This document shows, one piece after another, positions 15,997-25,267 of a stretch of 64,000 nt of DNA. Under the pieces are notes generated by a model. It was not told the DNA's origin. It ran no database searches and saw nothing but the letters and a program-made list of their open reading frames with translations. The translations under genes and the position numbers were made by a program. The DNA comes from Zeimonas sp964538505 (GTDB lineage Bacteria; Pseudomonadota; Gammaproteobacteria; Burkholderiales; Burkholderiaceae_E): positions 11,973 to 75,972 of the forward strand of contig CAZIDY010000013.1 of assembly GCA_964538505.1 (NCBI GenBank). Direction: 5' to 3'. The first letter of the stretch is position 1, and every line of letters begins with the position of its first letter.

Positions 15997-18324
15997 TCAA
16001 GGGGCCGGTGGCGTCGGCAGCGACAGCGTCGCCGCCGAGATGCGCGGCTCGAGGAACCGTCCCTTGCGCGCGCGGGTTCCGCGCCAGCCTTCGAGCGCCG
16101 AAGCCGACAGCACCCGGTCGATGGGCCTGCTGCCGCGTCCGGTGCCCTGCACGCGAACCCCTTCGCCACCGAAGACGATCGCCTGCTGCATCGGATCGGA
16201 CGCATCGACCTTCAGCAACGTTACCCCACGCCCGCCGTTGCGCAGCACCTTCACGTCGTCGAGATCGAAAACCAGCGCATGCCCCGCGCGCGAGATGCAC
16301 AGCACGCGATCCATGCCCGGCCCGAACAGCGCAGGCCGCGCCGGCGCGTCGCCCTCCTCGACCGAAACGAAGCTCTTGCCCTGGCGCGTGCGCCCGACGA
16401 GGTCGCCCGCCTGGCAGAGCAGCCCGTAGCCGCCGCGCGTCGACAGCAGCACGCCGGTGTCGGCGCTCGCCGCGAACACGTGCTCGATGCGCGCGCCCGG
16501 CTCGAGCTCGACGAAGCTCGTCACCGGCGCGCCGTCGCCGCGCGCCGACGGCAGCTGCGAGACCGCCACCGTGTAGGCGCGCCCGGTGGTGTCGATCGCG
16601 TACAGGTTGTCGGTGGTCATCACCTCGAAGGCGCCGTAGAACGCGTCTCCGCTCTTGAAGCCCGCCTGCGTCGCGTCGTGGCCGTGGCCCTGGCGCGCAC
16701 GCACCCAGCCACGCTGCGAGACGATCACCGTGACCGGCTCCTCGGGCACGCGCACTTCGAGCGTCGTGCGTTGGGCGGCCTCGATCAGCGTCCGTCGATC
16801 GTCGCCGTACTGCTTCGCGTCGGACTCGATCTCCTGGATCACCTGCCGGCGCATCTTCGCAGGGCTCTCCAGCAGCGTCTCGAGCCTGCCCTTTTCGTCG
16901 CGCAGCGACGCAAGCTCCTTCTCGATGCGGATCGCCTCGAGCCGCGCGAGTTGTCGCAGCCGGATCTCGAGGATGTCCTCGGCCTGGCGATCGGTGAGCC
17001 CGAAGGCGTCGATCAGCGCCGGCTTCGGCTCGTCGGACTCTCGAATGATCCGGATCACCTCGTCGATGCGCAGCAGCACGAGCTGGCGCCCTTCGAGGAT
17101 GTGGATGCGATCGTCGACCTGCGCGAGCCGGTGGCGGCTGCGCCGCGTGACGGTGTCGACGCGGAATTCGAACCACTCGGCGAGGATCGTCTTCAGGTTC
17201 TTCTGCCGCGGACGGCCGTCGAGCCCGATCGTGACGAGGTTCATCGACACGCCGGTCTCGAGACTCGTATGTGCGCGCAGCACGCGCAACAGCTCGTCGG
17301 AGTCGATCTTCGAGGTCTTCGGCTCGAAGACGAGCCGTACCGGCGCTTCCTTGCCCGACTCGTCGCGCACCGCGTCGAGCACCGCGAGCACCGACTGCTT
17401 CAGCTGCAGTTGCTCGGCGCTGAGCGACTTCTTGCCGGTACGCACTTTCGGATTCGTGAGCTCCTCGATCTCCTCGAGGACCTTCTGCGCCGAAACACCC
17501 TGCGGCAGCTCGGTGACGACGAGTTGCCACTGCCCGCGCGCGAGCTCCTCGATCACATGTCGCCCGCGCATCTTGATCGAGCCGCGTCCCGACTCGTAGA
17601 TCTCGCGGATGTCCTCGGGTGACGAAATGATCTGTCCGCCGCCGGGGAAATCGGGCCCGGGAACGATCTGCGCCAGCGCCGCCGAGTCGATCTCCGGATT
17701 CTTCAGCACCGCCACCGCGGCAGCGGCGACTTCGCGCAGGTTGTGCGGCGGAATCTCGGTCGCCATGCCCACCGCAATGCCCGAGGCACCGTTGAGCAGC
17801 AGCATGGGCAGCCGCGCGGGCAGCAGGCGCGGCTCCTTCGTCGAGCCGTCGTAGTTCGCGATGAAGTCGACCGTTCCCTGGTCGATCTCGTCGAGCAGCA
17901 GCCGCGCGTAGGGGGTGAGACGCGCCTCGGTATAGCGCATCGCCGCCGCCGAGTCGCCGTCGCGCGAGCCGAAGTTGCCGTGCCCGTCGATCAGCGGATA
18001 GCGCAGCGTGAACGACTGCGCCATGCGCACGAGCGCGTCGTAGGCAGCGACGTCGCCGTGCGGATGGAACTTGCCGAGCACATCGCCGACGACGCGCGCC
18101 GACTTCACCGGCTTCGCGCCGGGGCCGAGGCCCATCTCGTTCATCGCGTACAGGATGCGACGCTGCACCGGCTTCTGGCCGTCGCAGACGTGCGGCAACG
18201 CGCGCCCCTTGACGACGGAGACCGCGTAATCGAGGTAGGCGCGCTCGGCGTACCGCGCAAGCGTCAGCGCCTCGTCACCGTCGTCTTCACCCTCGCGAAT
18301 CGGAAGTTCGATCTGATCGTTCAT
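15997..18324 (-). CDS. parC: DNA topoisomerase IV subunit A
   Basis: The 775-residue protein has the breakage-reunion domain: ARYAERAYLDYAVSVVKGRA at the start, RVVGDVLGKFHPHGDVAAYD, and the catalytic Tyr in AAMRYTEARLTPYA (about residue 128). A coiled coil and a C-terminal beta-pinwheel follow; the C-terminal part is moderate in length, typical for ParC rather than GyrA, and no GyrA box is seen. With ParE it relaxes and decatenates DNA after replication. Its ATG directly follows the TGA of parE with no gap. The order parE-parC and length favour topoisomerase IV over gyrase. Confidence 0.94.
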   Translation of the reverse strand: MNDQIELPIREGEDDGDEALTLARYAERAYLDYAVSVVKGRALPHVCDGQKPVQRRILYAMNEMGLGPGAKPVKSARVVGDVLGKFHPHGDVAAYDALVRMAQSFTLRYPLIDGHGNFGSRDGDSAAAMRYTEARLTPYARLLLDEIDQGTVDFIANYDGSTKEPRLLPARLPMLLLNGASGIAVGMATEIPPHNLREVAAAAVAVLKNPEIDSAALAQIVPGPDFPGGGQIISSPEDIREIYESGRGSIKMRGRHVIEELARGQWQLVVTELPQGVSAQKVLEEIEELTNPKVRTGKKSLSAEQLQLKQSVLAVLDAVRDESGKEAPVRLVFEPKTSKIDSDELLRVLRAHTSLETGVSMNLVTIGLDGRPRQKNLKTILAEWFEFRVDTVTRRSRHRLAQVDDRIHILEGRQLVLLRIDEVIRIIRESDEPKPALIDAFGLTDRQAEDILEIRLRQLARLEAIRIEKELASLRDEKGRLETLLESPAKMRRQVIQEIESDAKQYGDDRRTLIEAAQRTTLEVRVPEEPVTVIVSQRGWVRARQGHGHDATQAGFKSGDAFYGAFEVMTTDNLYAIDTTGRAYTVAVSQLPSARGDGAPVTSFVELEPGARIEHVFAASADTGVLLSTRGGYGLLCQAGDLVGRTRQGKSFVSVEEGDAPARPALFGPGMDRVLCISRAGHALVFDLDDVKVLRNGGRGVTLLKVDASDPMQQAIVFGGEGVRVQGTGRGSRPIDRVLSASALEGWRGTRARKGRFLEPRISAATLSLPTPPAP

Positions 18325-20304
18325 TCAGATGTCGACCTCGGCCTCGTTGCCGCGCTCCTCGAGCCATGCACGGCGCGCCGAAGCCTCGCCCTTGCCCATC
18401 AGCATCGTGAAACGCTGCTCGGTATGCGCGAGATCGAGATCGCCGAGCCGCACCTGCAGCATGCGGCGTGTGTCGGGATTCATCGTCGTCTCCCACAGCT
18501 GCCCGGCGTTCATCTCGCCCAGGCCCTTGAAGCGCGAGATCGACCAGCTGCCTTCGCGCACGCCTTCCTTGCGCAGCTTGTCCTCGACGCGCTGCAGCTC
18601 TTCCTCGTCGAGGCAATAGAGCTTGCGCATCGGCCGCTTGCCCGCGGCGGGCACGTCGACGCGGAACAGCGGCGGACGCGCGACGTAGACGTGGCCCTGC
18701 TCGATCAGCTTCGGGAAATGCCGGAAGAAGAGCGTCAGCAGCAGCACCTGGATGTGCGCGCCGTCGACGTCGGCATCCGACAGGATGCAGATACGTCCGT
18801 AGCGCAGCCCGGAGAGGTCGGGATCGTCACGCATCGAATGCGGGTCGACGCCGATCGCCACCGCGATGTCGTGGATCTCGTTGTTCGCGAACAGGCGATC
18901 GCGCTCGGTCTCCCAGGTGTTCAACACCTTGCCGCGCAGCGGCAGGATTGCCTGGAACTCCTTGTCGCGGCCCATCTTCGCGGAGCCGCCGGCAGAGTCG
19001 CCCTCGACGAGAAAGATCTCGTTGCGGCCGATGTCCTCCGATTCGCAGTCGGTGAGCTTGCCCGGCAACACTGCGACGCCCGAGCCCTTCTTCTTGCCGA
19101 CCTTCTGCGCGGCGCGACTGCGCGCCTGCGCCTGCCGGATGACGAGCTCGGCGAGCTTGCGGCCGTGCTCGACGTGATGGTTCAGCCACAGCTCGAGCTG
19201 CGGACGCACCAGCGACGAGACGAGCCGCACCGCGTCGCGCGAGTTCAGCCGCTCCTTGATCTGCCCCTGGAACTGCGGATCGAGCACCTTCGTCGACAGC
19301 ACCCAGCTCGCGCGCGCAGCAACGTCCTCGGCGAGCAGCTTGACGCCCTTCGGCTGCAAGCCGTGCAGCTCGACGAATCCCTTCACGGCAGCGAAGAGCC
19401 CTTCGCGCAGGCCCGCCTCGTGGGTGCCGCCGGCAGTGGTCGGGATCAGGTTCACGTACGACTCGCGCAGCAGCGGGCCTTCCTCGGTCCACGCGACGAC
19501 CCACTGCGCACCCTCGCCTTCGGCGAAGCTGTCGTGGCCGGCGCCCACCGACTCGTCGCCCTCGAAAAGCGGAATGATCGGCGGCGAGTCGGACAGCTGC
19601 GCGAGGCTCTCGGAAAGATAGCCGCGCAGCCCTTCGTCGTAGCGCCAGCTCTGCGTGCGGGCACTCTTCTCCTCGACCAGCGTGACCTTCACGCCGGGCA
19701 GCAGCACCGCCTTCGAGCGCAGCAGATGCACGAGCTCGGCGTGCGGGATCGTCAGCGAATCGAAGTACTTCGCATCGGGCCACATGCGCACCAGGGTGCC
19801 GCTGCGCCGGTCACCGCGCTCCGGCACCGTCGAGCGCAGCGGCTCGGCCACCTCGCCGCCCGCGAACGAGATCCGGTGCACCTTGCCTTCACGCCAGACG
19901 GTGACCTCGAAGCGCTTCGACAGCGCGTTCGACACCGAGACGCCGACGCCGTGCAGCCCGCCCGAGAAGCTGTACGCACCGCCGTGCGCCTTGTCGAACT
20001 TGCCGCCTGCATGCAGACGCGTGAAGACGATTTCGACGACCGGCACCTGCTCTTCCGGATGCTTGCCGACCGGAATGCCGCGGCCGTCGTCGTCGACACC
20101 GACGCTGCCGTCCGCATGCAGCGTGACGACGATTTCCTTGCAGAACCCGGCGAGCGCCTCGTCGGCGGCGTTGTCGAGCGCCTCCTGCACGATGTGCAGC
20201 GGGCTCTCGGTGCGCGTGTACATACCGGGGCGCTGGCGCACCGGCTCGAGACCTTTCAGGACACGGATCGAAGCTTCGCTGTACTCGTTGCGACGGGCTG
20301 CCAT
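18325..20304 (-). CDS. parE: DNA topoisomerase IV subunit B
   Basis: The 659-residue GHKL ATPase has EALDNAADEALAGFCKEI, VDDDGRGIPVGKHPE and SGGLHGVGVSVSNALSKR in the N-terminal domain. The TOPRIM part has LVEGDSAGGSAKMGRDKEFQ and PLRGKVLNTWE, and the C-terminus has KRFKGLGEMNAGQLWETTM-like sequence (RFKGLGEMNAGQLWETT). It supplies ATP-driven strand passage for ParC. Length matches ParE. It precedes parC with no spacer, so the two are co-translated. A small membrane-protein gene lies just upstream, 32 bp away. Confidence 0.94.
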   Translation of the reverse strand: MAARRNEYSEASIRVLKGLEPVRQRPGMYTRTESPLHIVQEALDNAADEALAGFCKEIVVTLHADGSVGVDDDGRGIPVGKHPEEQVPVVEIVFTRLHAGGKFDKAHGGAYSFSGGLHGVGVSVSNALSKRFEVTVWREGKVHRISFAGGEVAEPLRSTVPERGDRRSGTLVRMWPDAKYFDSLTIPHAELVHLLRSKAVLLPGVKVTLVEEKSARTQSWRYDEGLRGYLSESLAQLSDSPPIIPLFEGDESVGAGHDSFAEGEGAQWVVAWTEEGPLLRESYVNLIPTTAGGTHEAGLREGLFAAVKGFVELHGLQPKGVKLLAEDVAARASWVLSTKVLDPQFQGQIKERLNSRDAVRLVSSLVRPQLELWLNHHVEHGRKLAELVIRQAQARSRAAQKVGKKKGSGVAVLPGKLTDCESEDIGRNEIFLVEGDSAGGSAKMGRDKEFQAILPLRGKVLNTWETERDRLFANNEIHDIAVAIGVDPHSMRDDPDLSGLRYGRICILSDADVDGAHIQVLLLTLFFRHFPKLIEQGHVYVARPPLFRVDVPAAGKRPMRKLYCLDEEELQRVEDKLRKEGVREGSWSISRFKGLGEMNAGQLWETTMNPDTRRMLQVRLGDLDLAHTEQRFTMLMGKGEASARRAWLEERGNEAEVDI

Positions 20305-20336
20305 GCTGCGGGAGGTGACGAAAAAACGGGAGGTGC

Positions 20337-20489
20337 TCAGCGCCCGATCGGAATGCCGCAGGCCTGCAGGATCGAAGCGAAGCTCACGACCAGGTTCGGG
20401 TCGTTATAGGAGAGGAAAGACCAGACGAGGACGAAGCCGAGCACCACGAGCCCCGCGAATACGAGCGCGTAACGGGTAATTCGGTTCAT
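20337..20489 (-). CDS. Small single-span membrane protein, unknown
   Basis: The frame codes for 50 residues: MNRITRYALVFAGLVVLGFV opens a single membrane span, followed by LSYNDPNLVVSFASILQACG and a short tail. An in-frame ATG 15 bp upstream is an alternative start. The product looks like a real small inner-membrane protein by composition (Asn, Tyr, Phe, hydrophobic core). It lies 32 bp upstream of parE on the same strand and may share its promoter. No family recognised. Confidence 0.5.
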   Translation of the reverse strand: MNRITRYALVFAGLVVLGFVLVWSFLSYNDPNLVVSFASILQACGIPIGR

Positions 20490-20545
20490 GCGATGATCGA
20501 TCATCCCCGTCATTCTACCGGCCGCCCGTCGGGCGCCCGCCGTCG

Positions 20546-21730
20546 ATGTCCGATCCGCACTCCTCCGACCGTCCCGATACGCTGGTCGTGCACGGCGACC
20601 GCGCCGCCGACGCCTTCGATCCCGAACTCGCTCCCCCGGTGCACATGTCGGTCACCTGGTCGGCGCGCGACGCCGTCGAGTTCGCCGACCTGGCGACCGG
20701 CGTTCGCCCCCAGCACTTCTACACGCGCTACGGCAATCCGACGCACGCTCGCGTCGCAAGTCTGATCGCGCAGCTCGAGGGCGGCGAAGGCGCGCTGATG
20801 ACGGCGAGCGGAATGGGCGCCGTCTCGGCGGTGCTGGTCGGGCTGCTCGGCGCCGGCGATCGCGTTGTCGCCCAGACGAGCCACTACATGGGCAGCACCC
20901 AGTGGTTCACCGAACTGCTGCCGCGCTTCGGCGTCGAGGTAGAGCGCGTCGACCAGACCGATACCTCGGCGATGATCGCGGCGATCCGTCGCGGCGCGAA
21001 GCTCGCGATGCTCGAAACGCCGTCGAACCCCACGATGGCACTCACCGACCTGCGCGCCGTCACCGAAGCGGCACGCACCTGTGGCACGATCACCGTCGCC
21101 GACAACACCTTCGCGACGCCGCTGAACCAGCAGCCGCTCGCGCTCGGCGTCGACGTCGTCGTGCACAGCGCGACGAAGTATCTCGGCGGCCACCACGACC
21201 TGATCGCGGGCGTCGTCGTTTCGCGCGACGAGATCCTCGAACGGATCTGGCGCGGCACGATCGCGCTCGGCGCAACGCTCGGCGCCTTCGATGCGTGGCT
21301 GCTGCTGCGCGGGCTGCGAACGCTCGCACTGCGCGTAGCGCGCGCGAACGACAACGCGATGCAGGTCGCGCGTTTCCTCGATGCGCATACTGCCGTCGAA
21401 GCCGTCCACTACCCCGGCCTCGAAAGTCATCCGCAGCACGCGCTCGCACGCACGCAGATGCGCGGCTTCGGCGGCGTGCTGTCGGTGCGCATCGCCGGCG
21501 ACTACGCGCGCACCTCGCGCTTCGTCTCGAAGCTCGCGCGCTTCACGCATGCAGTGAGCCTCGGCGGCATCGAATCGCTCGCCGTGCACGCCGCCGCGAT
21601 GGTCGCCGGAACGCTGAGCGAAGAGCAGATGCGCGCCGCCGGCATCGCGCCCAACCTCGTTCGCCTCGCCTGCGGCATCGAGGCGGCCGACGATCTGATC
21701 GAGGATCTGGAGCAGGCGCTTCGCGACTGA
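20546..21730 (+). CDS. Cys/Met metabolism PLP-dependent enzyme (cystathionine gamma-synthase/lyase family)
   Basis: The 394-residue protein starts with the family opening TLVVHGDRAADAFDPELAPP. It has FYTRYGNPTHARVASLIAQLEGGEGALM (in part), the phosphate-loop SGMGAVSAV, and METPSNPT-like LETPSNPTMALTDL. The PLP lysine is in VHSATKYLGGHHDL (about residue 209). C-terminal LGGIESLAVHAA and RLACGIEAADDLIEDLEQAL are also typical. Members make or cleave cystathionine, O-acylhomoserine or methionine; the sequence alone does not settle which. It is divergent from the small membrane protein and parE. Its stop is followed at once by an inverted repeat of a small mobile-looking unit. Confidence 0.85.
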   Translation: MSDPHSSDRPDTLVVHGDRAADAFDPELAPPVHMSVTWSARDAVEFADLATGVRPQHFYTRYGNPTHARVASLIAQLEGGEGALMTASGMGAVSAVLVGLLGAGDRVVAQTSHYMGSTQWFTELLPRFGVEVERVDQTDTSAMIAAIRRGAKLAMLETPSNPTMALTDLRAVTEAARTCGTITVADNTFATPLNQQPLALGVDVVVHSATKYLGGHHDLIAGVVVSRDEILERIWRGTIALGATLGAFDAWLLLRGLRTLALRVARANDNAMQVARFLDAHTAVEAVHYPGLESHPQHALARTQMRGFGGVLSVRIAGDYARTSRFVSKLARFTHAVSLGGIESLAVHAAAMVAGTLSEEQMRAAGIAPNLVRLACGIEAADDLIEDLEQALRD

Positions 21731-21783
21731 AAAACCGGGGTCAGACCACGATTTTCACGGTGCTACAAGCCCCCGGAGCAGCA

Positions 21784-22012
21784 ATGGACTGGAGACCGCA
21801 TATCACGGCAAACCACGAGATCATGCACGGAGCCGTGTGCTTCCGGGGAACGCGCATTCCCGTGTCTGTCGTGCTCGATAACCCGGCGGCCGGCGAGACA
21901 GCGGAACGTATCCTCGAGCAATATCCCACGCTGAAGCCCGAGCATATCCCTGCAGGCGATCGCATACGCCGCTGATCTCGCACGCGAGCGCGTCGTACCT
22001 TTCCCGACGTAA
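21784..22012 (+). pseudogene. DUF433 antitoxin gene, frameshifted
   Basis: The frame starts MDWRPHITANHEIMHGAVCF and continues with RGTRIPVSVVLDNPAAGETA and ILEQYPTLKPEHI, the typical DUF433 domain. It then runs into a premature end at 21975. In the next frame the missing tail is present: LQAIAYAADLARERVVPFPT, with stop at 22010-22012. A single-base indel near 21950 therefore splits the gene. DUF433 proteins are small HTH-like antitoxins usually paired with DUF5615 PIN-like toxins, and remains of that partner follow. Confidence 0.72.
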
Positions 22013-22021
22013 CGGGCCCGG

Positions 22022-22263
22022 ATGAGCCTACGGTTCAAGTTGGACGAAACGGCGCCGGTCCGAGCGCAGACGCTACCGCATCAGAACGCTGCGAAAGGCA
22101 GCACTTTCAGCCGCTGAAGCAGTTGCCAGACTGGAAACGCAGTGTTTCGCAGCAAAACGGCGCGCGAGCATCTCGAGAGAGTGCCGACGATCAGCTATTT
22201 GGAGTTGCTGAAAAACGCCTATGGATTGTCGAACGTGATCGCGTGCAGATCCGAGACGAGTGA
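22022..22263 (+). pseudogene. DUF5615 PIN-like toxin remnant, centre lost
   Basis: Ten bases after the DUF433 gene an ATG opens MSLRFKLDE, the very conserved N-terminal strand of DUF5615 toxins with its acidic pair. Homology then fades. Near the end a different frame reads AEKRLWIVERDRVQIRDE with stop at 22261-22263, which resembles the last strand of the same family. The usual length is about 110-120 residues (340 bp); only 242 bp remain. The toxin is inactive. The assignment rests on both ends and on its place after DUF433. Confidence 0.55.
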
Positions 22264-22300
22264 CAGGTTCACTCTCTAAACCGTGATCTGACCCCGGTTC

Positions 22301-24175
22301 TCAGATTGCGACCTGCGTCCCCAGCTCCACCACCCGATTCGGCGGCAACCCGAAGTAGTGCGCCACGCTCGTGCTGTTGCGCAACAGCCAGCCGAACAGC
22401 GAGCGGCGCCAGCCGAAGAGCCCGCGCCGGCTCACCGAGACGAGCGTGGGCTTGCTGGTGAAGAAGGACGTGTCGTTCATCGTGCAGACGACACCCTTGC
22501 GCGCGATCTGCCGCAGAACGCCATCGATGCGCGGGCTCTCGCGGAAGCCGAAATGTGCGCACACGCGTGCGATCCCGTCGCCGGTGCGCATCACCTCGAC
22601 GCGTTCGTCGTCGAGCACGCGCGGCGCGTCATCGAATACGACGGTGAGGAAGATCGTCTGCTCGTGCACCACCTTGTTGTGCTTCAGGTTGTGCAGGAAG
22701 GAGCTCGGCCAGCCCTGCGGCGTCGACGAAAAGAACAGCGCAGAGCCGGGCACGCGCTGCACCTCCGACAGGTCGATGCTGTAGCCGTCGCGCATCGCCT
22801 TCGCCTGCATGCTCTTGCGCAGTTGCAGGATCTCGATGCCGCGCCGCCACGTCGTCAGAACGACGAAAACGAGTGCGGCGAGCAGCAGCGGGAACCAGCC
22901 GCCGGTCGAGATCTTCACCGCGTTCGCGGCGAAGAACGCGACCTCGAGTGCGACGAAGAACGCGAACAGCGGCCACAGCGCACGCACGCGCCGATCGGGA
23001 AAGAACGGCAGCGCGATCAGCATCATCACGCTGGTGAGCATCAGGTTTCCCGAGACGGCGATGCCGTAGGCAGCGGCGAGCGCGTCCGAGTTGCGAAAGC
23101 CGATGACGAGCCCGAGCACCAGCACGAGCAGCAGCCAGTTCACGGCCGGGATGTACACCTGTCCCTGCTCGGCGTCGGAAGTGTGCAGCACGCGCAGCCG
23201 CGGCAGGAAGTTCAGCCGCGACGCCTGCTGCGTCGCCGAGAAGGCTCCGGAGATCGTCGCCTGCGACGCGATCACCGTCGCTGCAGTGGCGAGAACGACC
23301 ATCGGCAGCAGCAGGCTCTCGGGCGCGAGCAGGTAAAACGGATTGCGCACCGCCTGCGGGTCGAGCAGCACGAGCGCGCCCTGGCCGAAGTAGTTCAGCA
23401 TCAGCGCCGGCAGCACGAGCAGGAGCCAGCCGACGCGGATCGGACGCGGGCCGAAGTGCCCCATGTCGGCGTAGAGCGCCTCGACGCCGGTCACGCAGAG
23501 GAACACGGCTCCGGCGGCGATGAACGCTGCGGTGGGCGCCTCGAAGACGAAGTTCCACGCGAAGCGCGGATCGAGCGCGAGCAGCACCTGCGGATTGCGC
23601 GCGATGCTGAGCACGCCCAGCGCGGCGATCACGAGAAACCACAGTGCGACGAAGGGCCCGAAGCGGGCTCCGACGCGGCCGCTGCCCCGGCGCTGGAAGG
23701 CGAACAACGCCACCAGGATGCCGATGGCGATCGGCAGCACGACGACATCGAGCTCGGGCTCGGCAACCACCAGCCCCTCGACAGCCGCGAGCACCGAGAT
23801 CGCCGGCGTGATCACTGCATCGCCGTAGAACAGCGACACGGCGAAGGCGCCGAGGACCGTGACGAGCCACCCAAGCCGCGGACGGTCGCGCAGCGCCGTC
23901 ATGCAATGCGACAGCAGCGCGAGCACTCCGCCCTCGCCGCGGTTATCGAAACGCAGCATGATCGTCACGTACTTCAGCGACACGACGATCATCACCGACC
24001 AGAAGATCATCGACAGCAGCGCGAAGACGTTCTCGGGCACGAGATCGAGCCCGTGCTCGGGTGAGAAGGCGACCTTGAACGCGTAGAGCGGGCTGGTGCC
24101 GATGTCGCCAAAGACGACGCCCAGCGCACCGACGACGGCAGCGGGCAGACGCGTACGGGAAGCGGCCGGGCGCAT
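22301..24175 (-). CDS. kup: Low-affinity potassium uptake protein Kup
   Basis: The 624-residue protein has twelve membrane spans in the first 440 residues and a soluble C-terminal domain. Family marks are VFGDIGTSPLYAFKVAFSPE (about residues 20-39), GEGGVLALLSHCM, FYGDAVITPAISVLAAVEGL, and GWFPLLLAALVFVVLTTW. It carries K+ into the cytoplasm with protons. Length matches E. coli Kup. The stop lies one base beyond the right inverted repeat of the 567-bp unit, so that unit sits in its 3' flank. Confidence 0.95.
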   Translation of the reverse strand: MRPAASRTRLPAAVVGALGVVFGDIGTSPLYAFKVAFSPEHGLDLVPENVFALLSMIFWSVMIVVSLKYVTIMLRFDNRGEGGVLALLSHCMTALRDRPRLGWLVTVLGAFAVSLFYGDAVITPAISVLAAVEGLVVAEPELDVVVLPIAIGILVALFAFQRRGSGRVGARFGPFVALWFLVIAALGVLSIARNPQVLLALDPRFAWNFVFEAPTAAFIAAGAVFLCVTGVEALYADMGHFGPRPIRVGWLLLVLPALMLNYFGQGALVLLDPQAVRNPFYLLAPESLLLPMVVLATAATVIASQATISGAFSATQQASRLNFLPRLRVLHTSDAEQGQVYIPAVNWLLLVLVLGLVIGFRNSDALAAAYGIAVSGNLMLTSVMMLIALPFFPDRRVRALWPLFAFFVALEVAFFAANAVKISTGGWFPLLLAALVFVVLTTWRRGIEILQLRKSMQAKAMRDGYSIDLSEVQRVPGSALFFSSTPQGWPSSFLHNLKHNKVVHEQTIFLTVVFDDAPRVLDDERVEVMRTGDGIARVCAHFGFRESPRIDGVLRQIARKGVVCTMNDTSFFTSKPTLVSVSRRGLFGWRRSLFGWLLRNSTSVAHYFGLPPNRVVELGTQVAI

Positions 24176-24256
24176 GGAGCGCGAAGTGTATCAGCGGCCC
24201 GGCGGATGCAGGAACGGCCCTGACCCGGCCCTACGCCAGTGCAGCCCGCACGCGCA

Positions 24257-25267
24257 TCATGCGTGGTAGCCGATGTCGCTGCGCACCTTGCCGCGGAACA
24301 CCCAGTACGAGTATGCGACGTAGAACAGCAGCACCGGCAGCAGGAACAGCGTGCCCACCATCATGAAGCTGAGCGCCTTCGACGAGGCCGCGGCGTCCCA
24401 CAACGTGATCGACGGCGGCGCGATGAAGGGCCACAGGCTGATCACGAGTCCGGTGAACGCGAGGAAGAACAGGCCGAACGCACAGGCGAAGGGAAGCAGC
24501 TCGTTGCCGCGTCGCAGCGCGCGCAGGAGTATCACGGCGAGAACGACCGTCAGCGCCGGCACCGGCGAGAAGTAGACGAGATTCGGAAAGCTGAACCAGC
24601 GCTCGGCGATGCGCTCGTCGGTGAGCGGCGTCCAGATGCTCATCAGCGCGATGAACGCGAGCACGCCCCACAGTACCCGCATCGCGACCCTGCGCGACCA
24701 CTGCTGCAGGTCTCCCTCCGTTTTCAGCACCAGCCAGCACGTACCCAGCAGCAGGTAGCCGAACACGAGGCCCAGCCCGGTGAGCAACGGGAACGGCGAG
24801 ACCCAGTCCCAGCTGCTGCCGACGAAATGTCGGTCGACGACCTCGAAGCCCTGGATGAAGTTGCCGAGCACGATTCCCTGCGACAGCGTGGCCGCGAGAG
24901 ACCCCAGGACGAAGCCCGTGTCCCAGAACCACTTGCGCGCGCCGTGCACCTCGCGGAACTCGAAGGCGACACCGCGAAAGACGAGCCCGAGCAGCATCAC
25001 GAGGATCGGGAAATACATCGCCGGTATGACGATCGCGAAGGCGAGCGGGAACACGGCGAGCATCGCGCCGCCGCCGAGCACGAGCCAGGTTTCGTTGAAG
25101 TCCCATACCGGCGCCACCGACGCGATCATTCGCTCGCGGTCCTGTGCATCGCGACGGAACGGAAACAGCATCGCGACGCCGAGATCGAAGCCGTCGAGCA
25201 GCACGTACATGAATACGGCGAGCGCAAGAATCGCCGCCCATAGCGGGACGAGGTCAAGCTGCTCCAT
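24257..25267 (-). CDS. cydB: Cytochrome bd-type ubiquinol oxidase subunit II
   Basis: The 336-residue protein begins MEQLDLVPLWAAILALAVFM and has eight to nine membrane spans. It contains LLDGFDLGVAMLFPF and PVWDFNETWLVLGGGAMLAVFP, which are conserved in CydB/CioB. CydB stabilises the haem-bearing CydA subunit in the inner membrane; together they reduce O2 with quinol. It overlaps the end of cydA by 14 bp. CydB appears intact although cydA is broken, so the oxidase should not be functional from this locus. Confidence 0.9.
   Translation of the reverse strand: MEQLDLVPLWAAILALAVFMYVLLDGFDLGVAMLFPFRRDAQDRERMIASVAPVWDFNETWLVLGGGAMLAVFPLAFAIVIPAMYFPILVMLLGLVFRGVAFEFREVHGARKWFWDTGFVLGSLAATLSQGIVLGNFIQGFEVVDRHFVGSSWDWVSPFPLLTGLGLVFGYLLLGTCWLVLKTEGDLQQWSRRVAMRVLWGVLAFIALMSIWTPLTDERIAERWFSFPNLVYFSPVPALTVVLAVILLRALRRGNELLPFACAFGLFFLAFTGLVISLWPFIAPPSITLWDAAASSKALSFMMVGTLFLLPVLLFYVAYSYWVFRGKVRSDIGYHA

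Larger units (their letters stand above)
21733..22299. mobile_element. 567-bp unit bounded by 18-bp inverted repeats, carrying decayed TA genes
   Basis: The left end AACCGGGGTCAGACCACG (21733-21750) and the right end, read on the minus strand as AACCGGGGTCAGATCACG (22282-22299), match at 17 of 18 positions. They enclose only the decayed DUF433/DUF5615 pair. The unit fits exactly between the stop of the PLP-enzyme gene and the stop of kup. The same sequence occurs as a closed palindrome at 47559-47599. There is no transposase, so if it moves it would rely on one elsewhere. The mobile nature is inferred; the repeats themselves are certain. Confidence 0.5.

Noticed and set aside
14008..17622. 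1204-codon plus-strand frame opposite htpG and parC
   Set aside because: Pure antisense shadow; composition (Arg, Ala, Leu, His) and lack of motifs argue against coding.
17743..20409. 888-codon plus-strand frame opposite parC and parE
   Set aside because: Same reasoning; the minus-strand topoisomerase genes explain the region fully.
22071..22200. Possible intact small gene in the middle of the DUF5615 remnant
   Set aside because: One frame gives a helical-looking stretch (AALSAAEAVARLETQ), but it has no start context and lies between two halves of the toxin gene.
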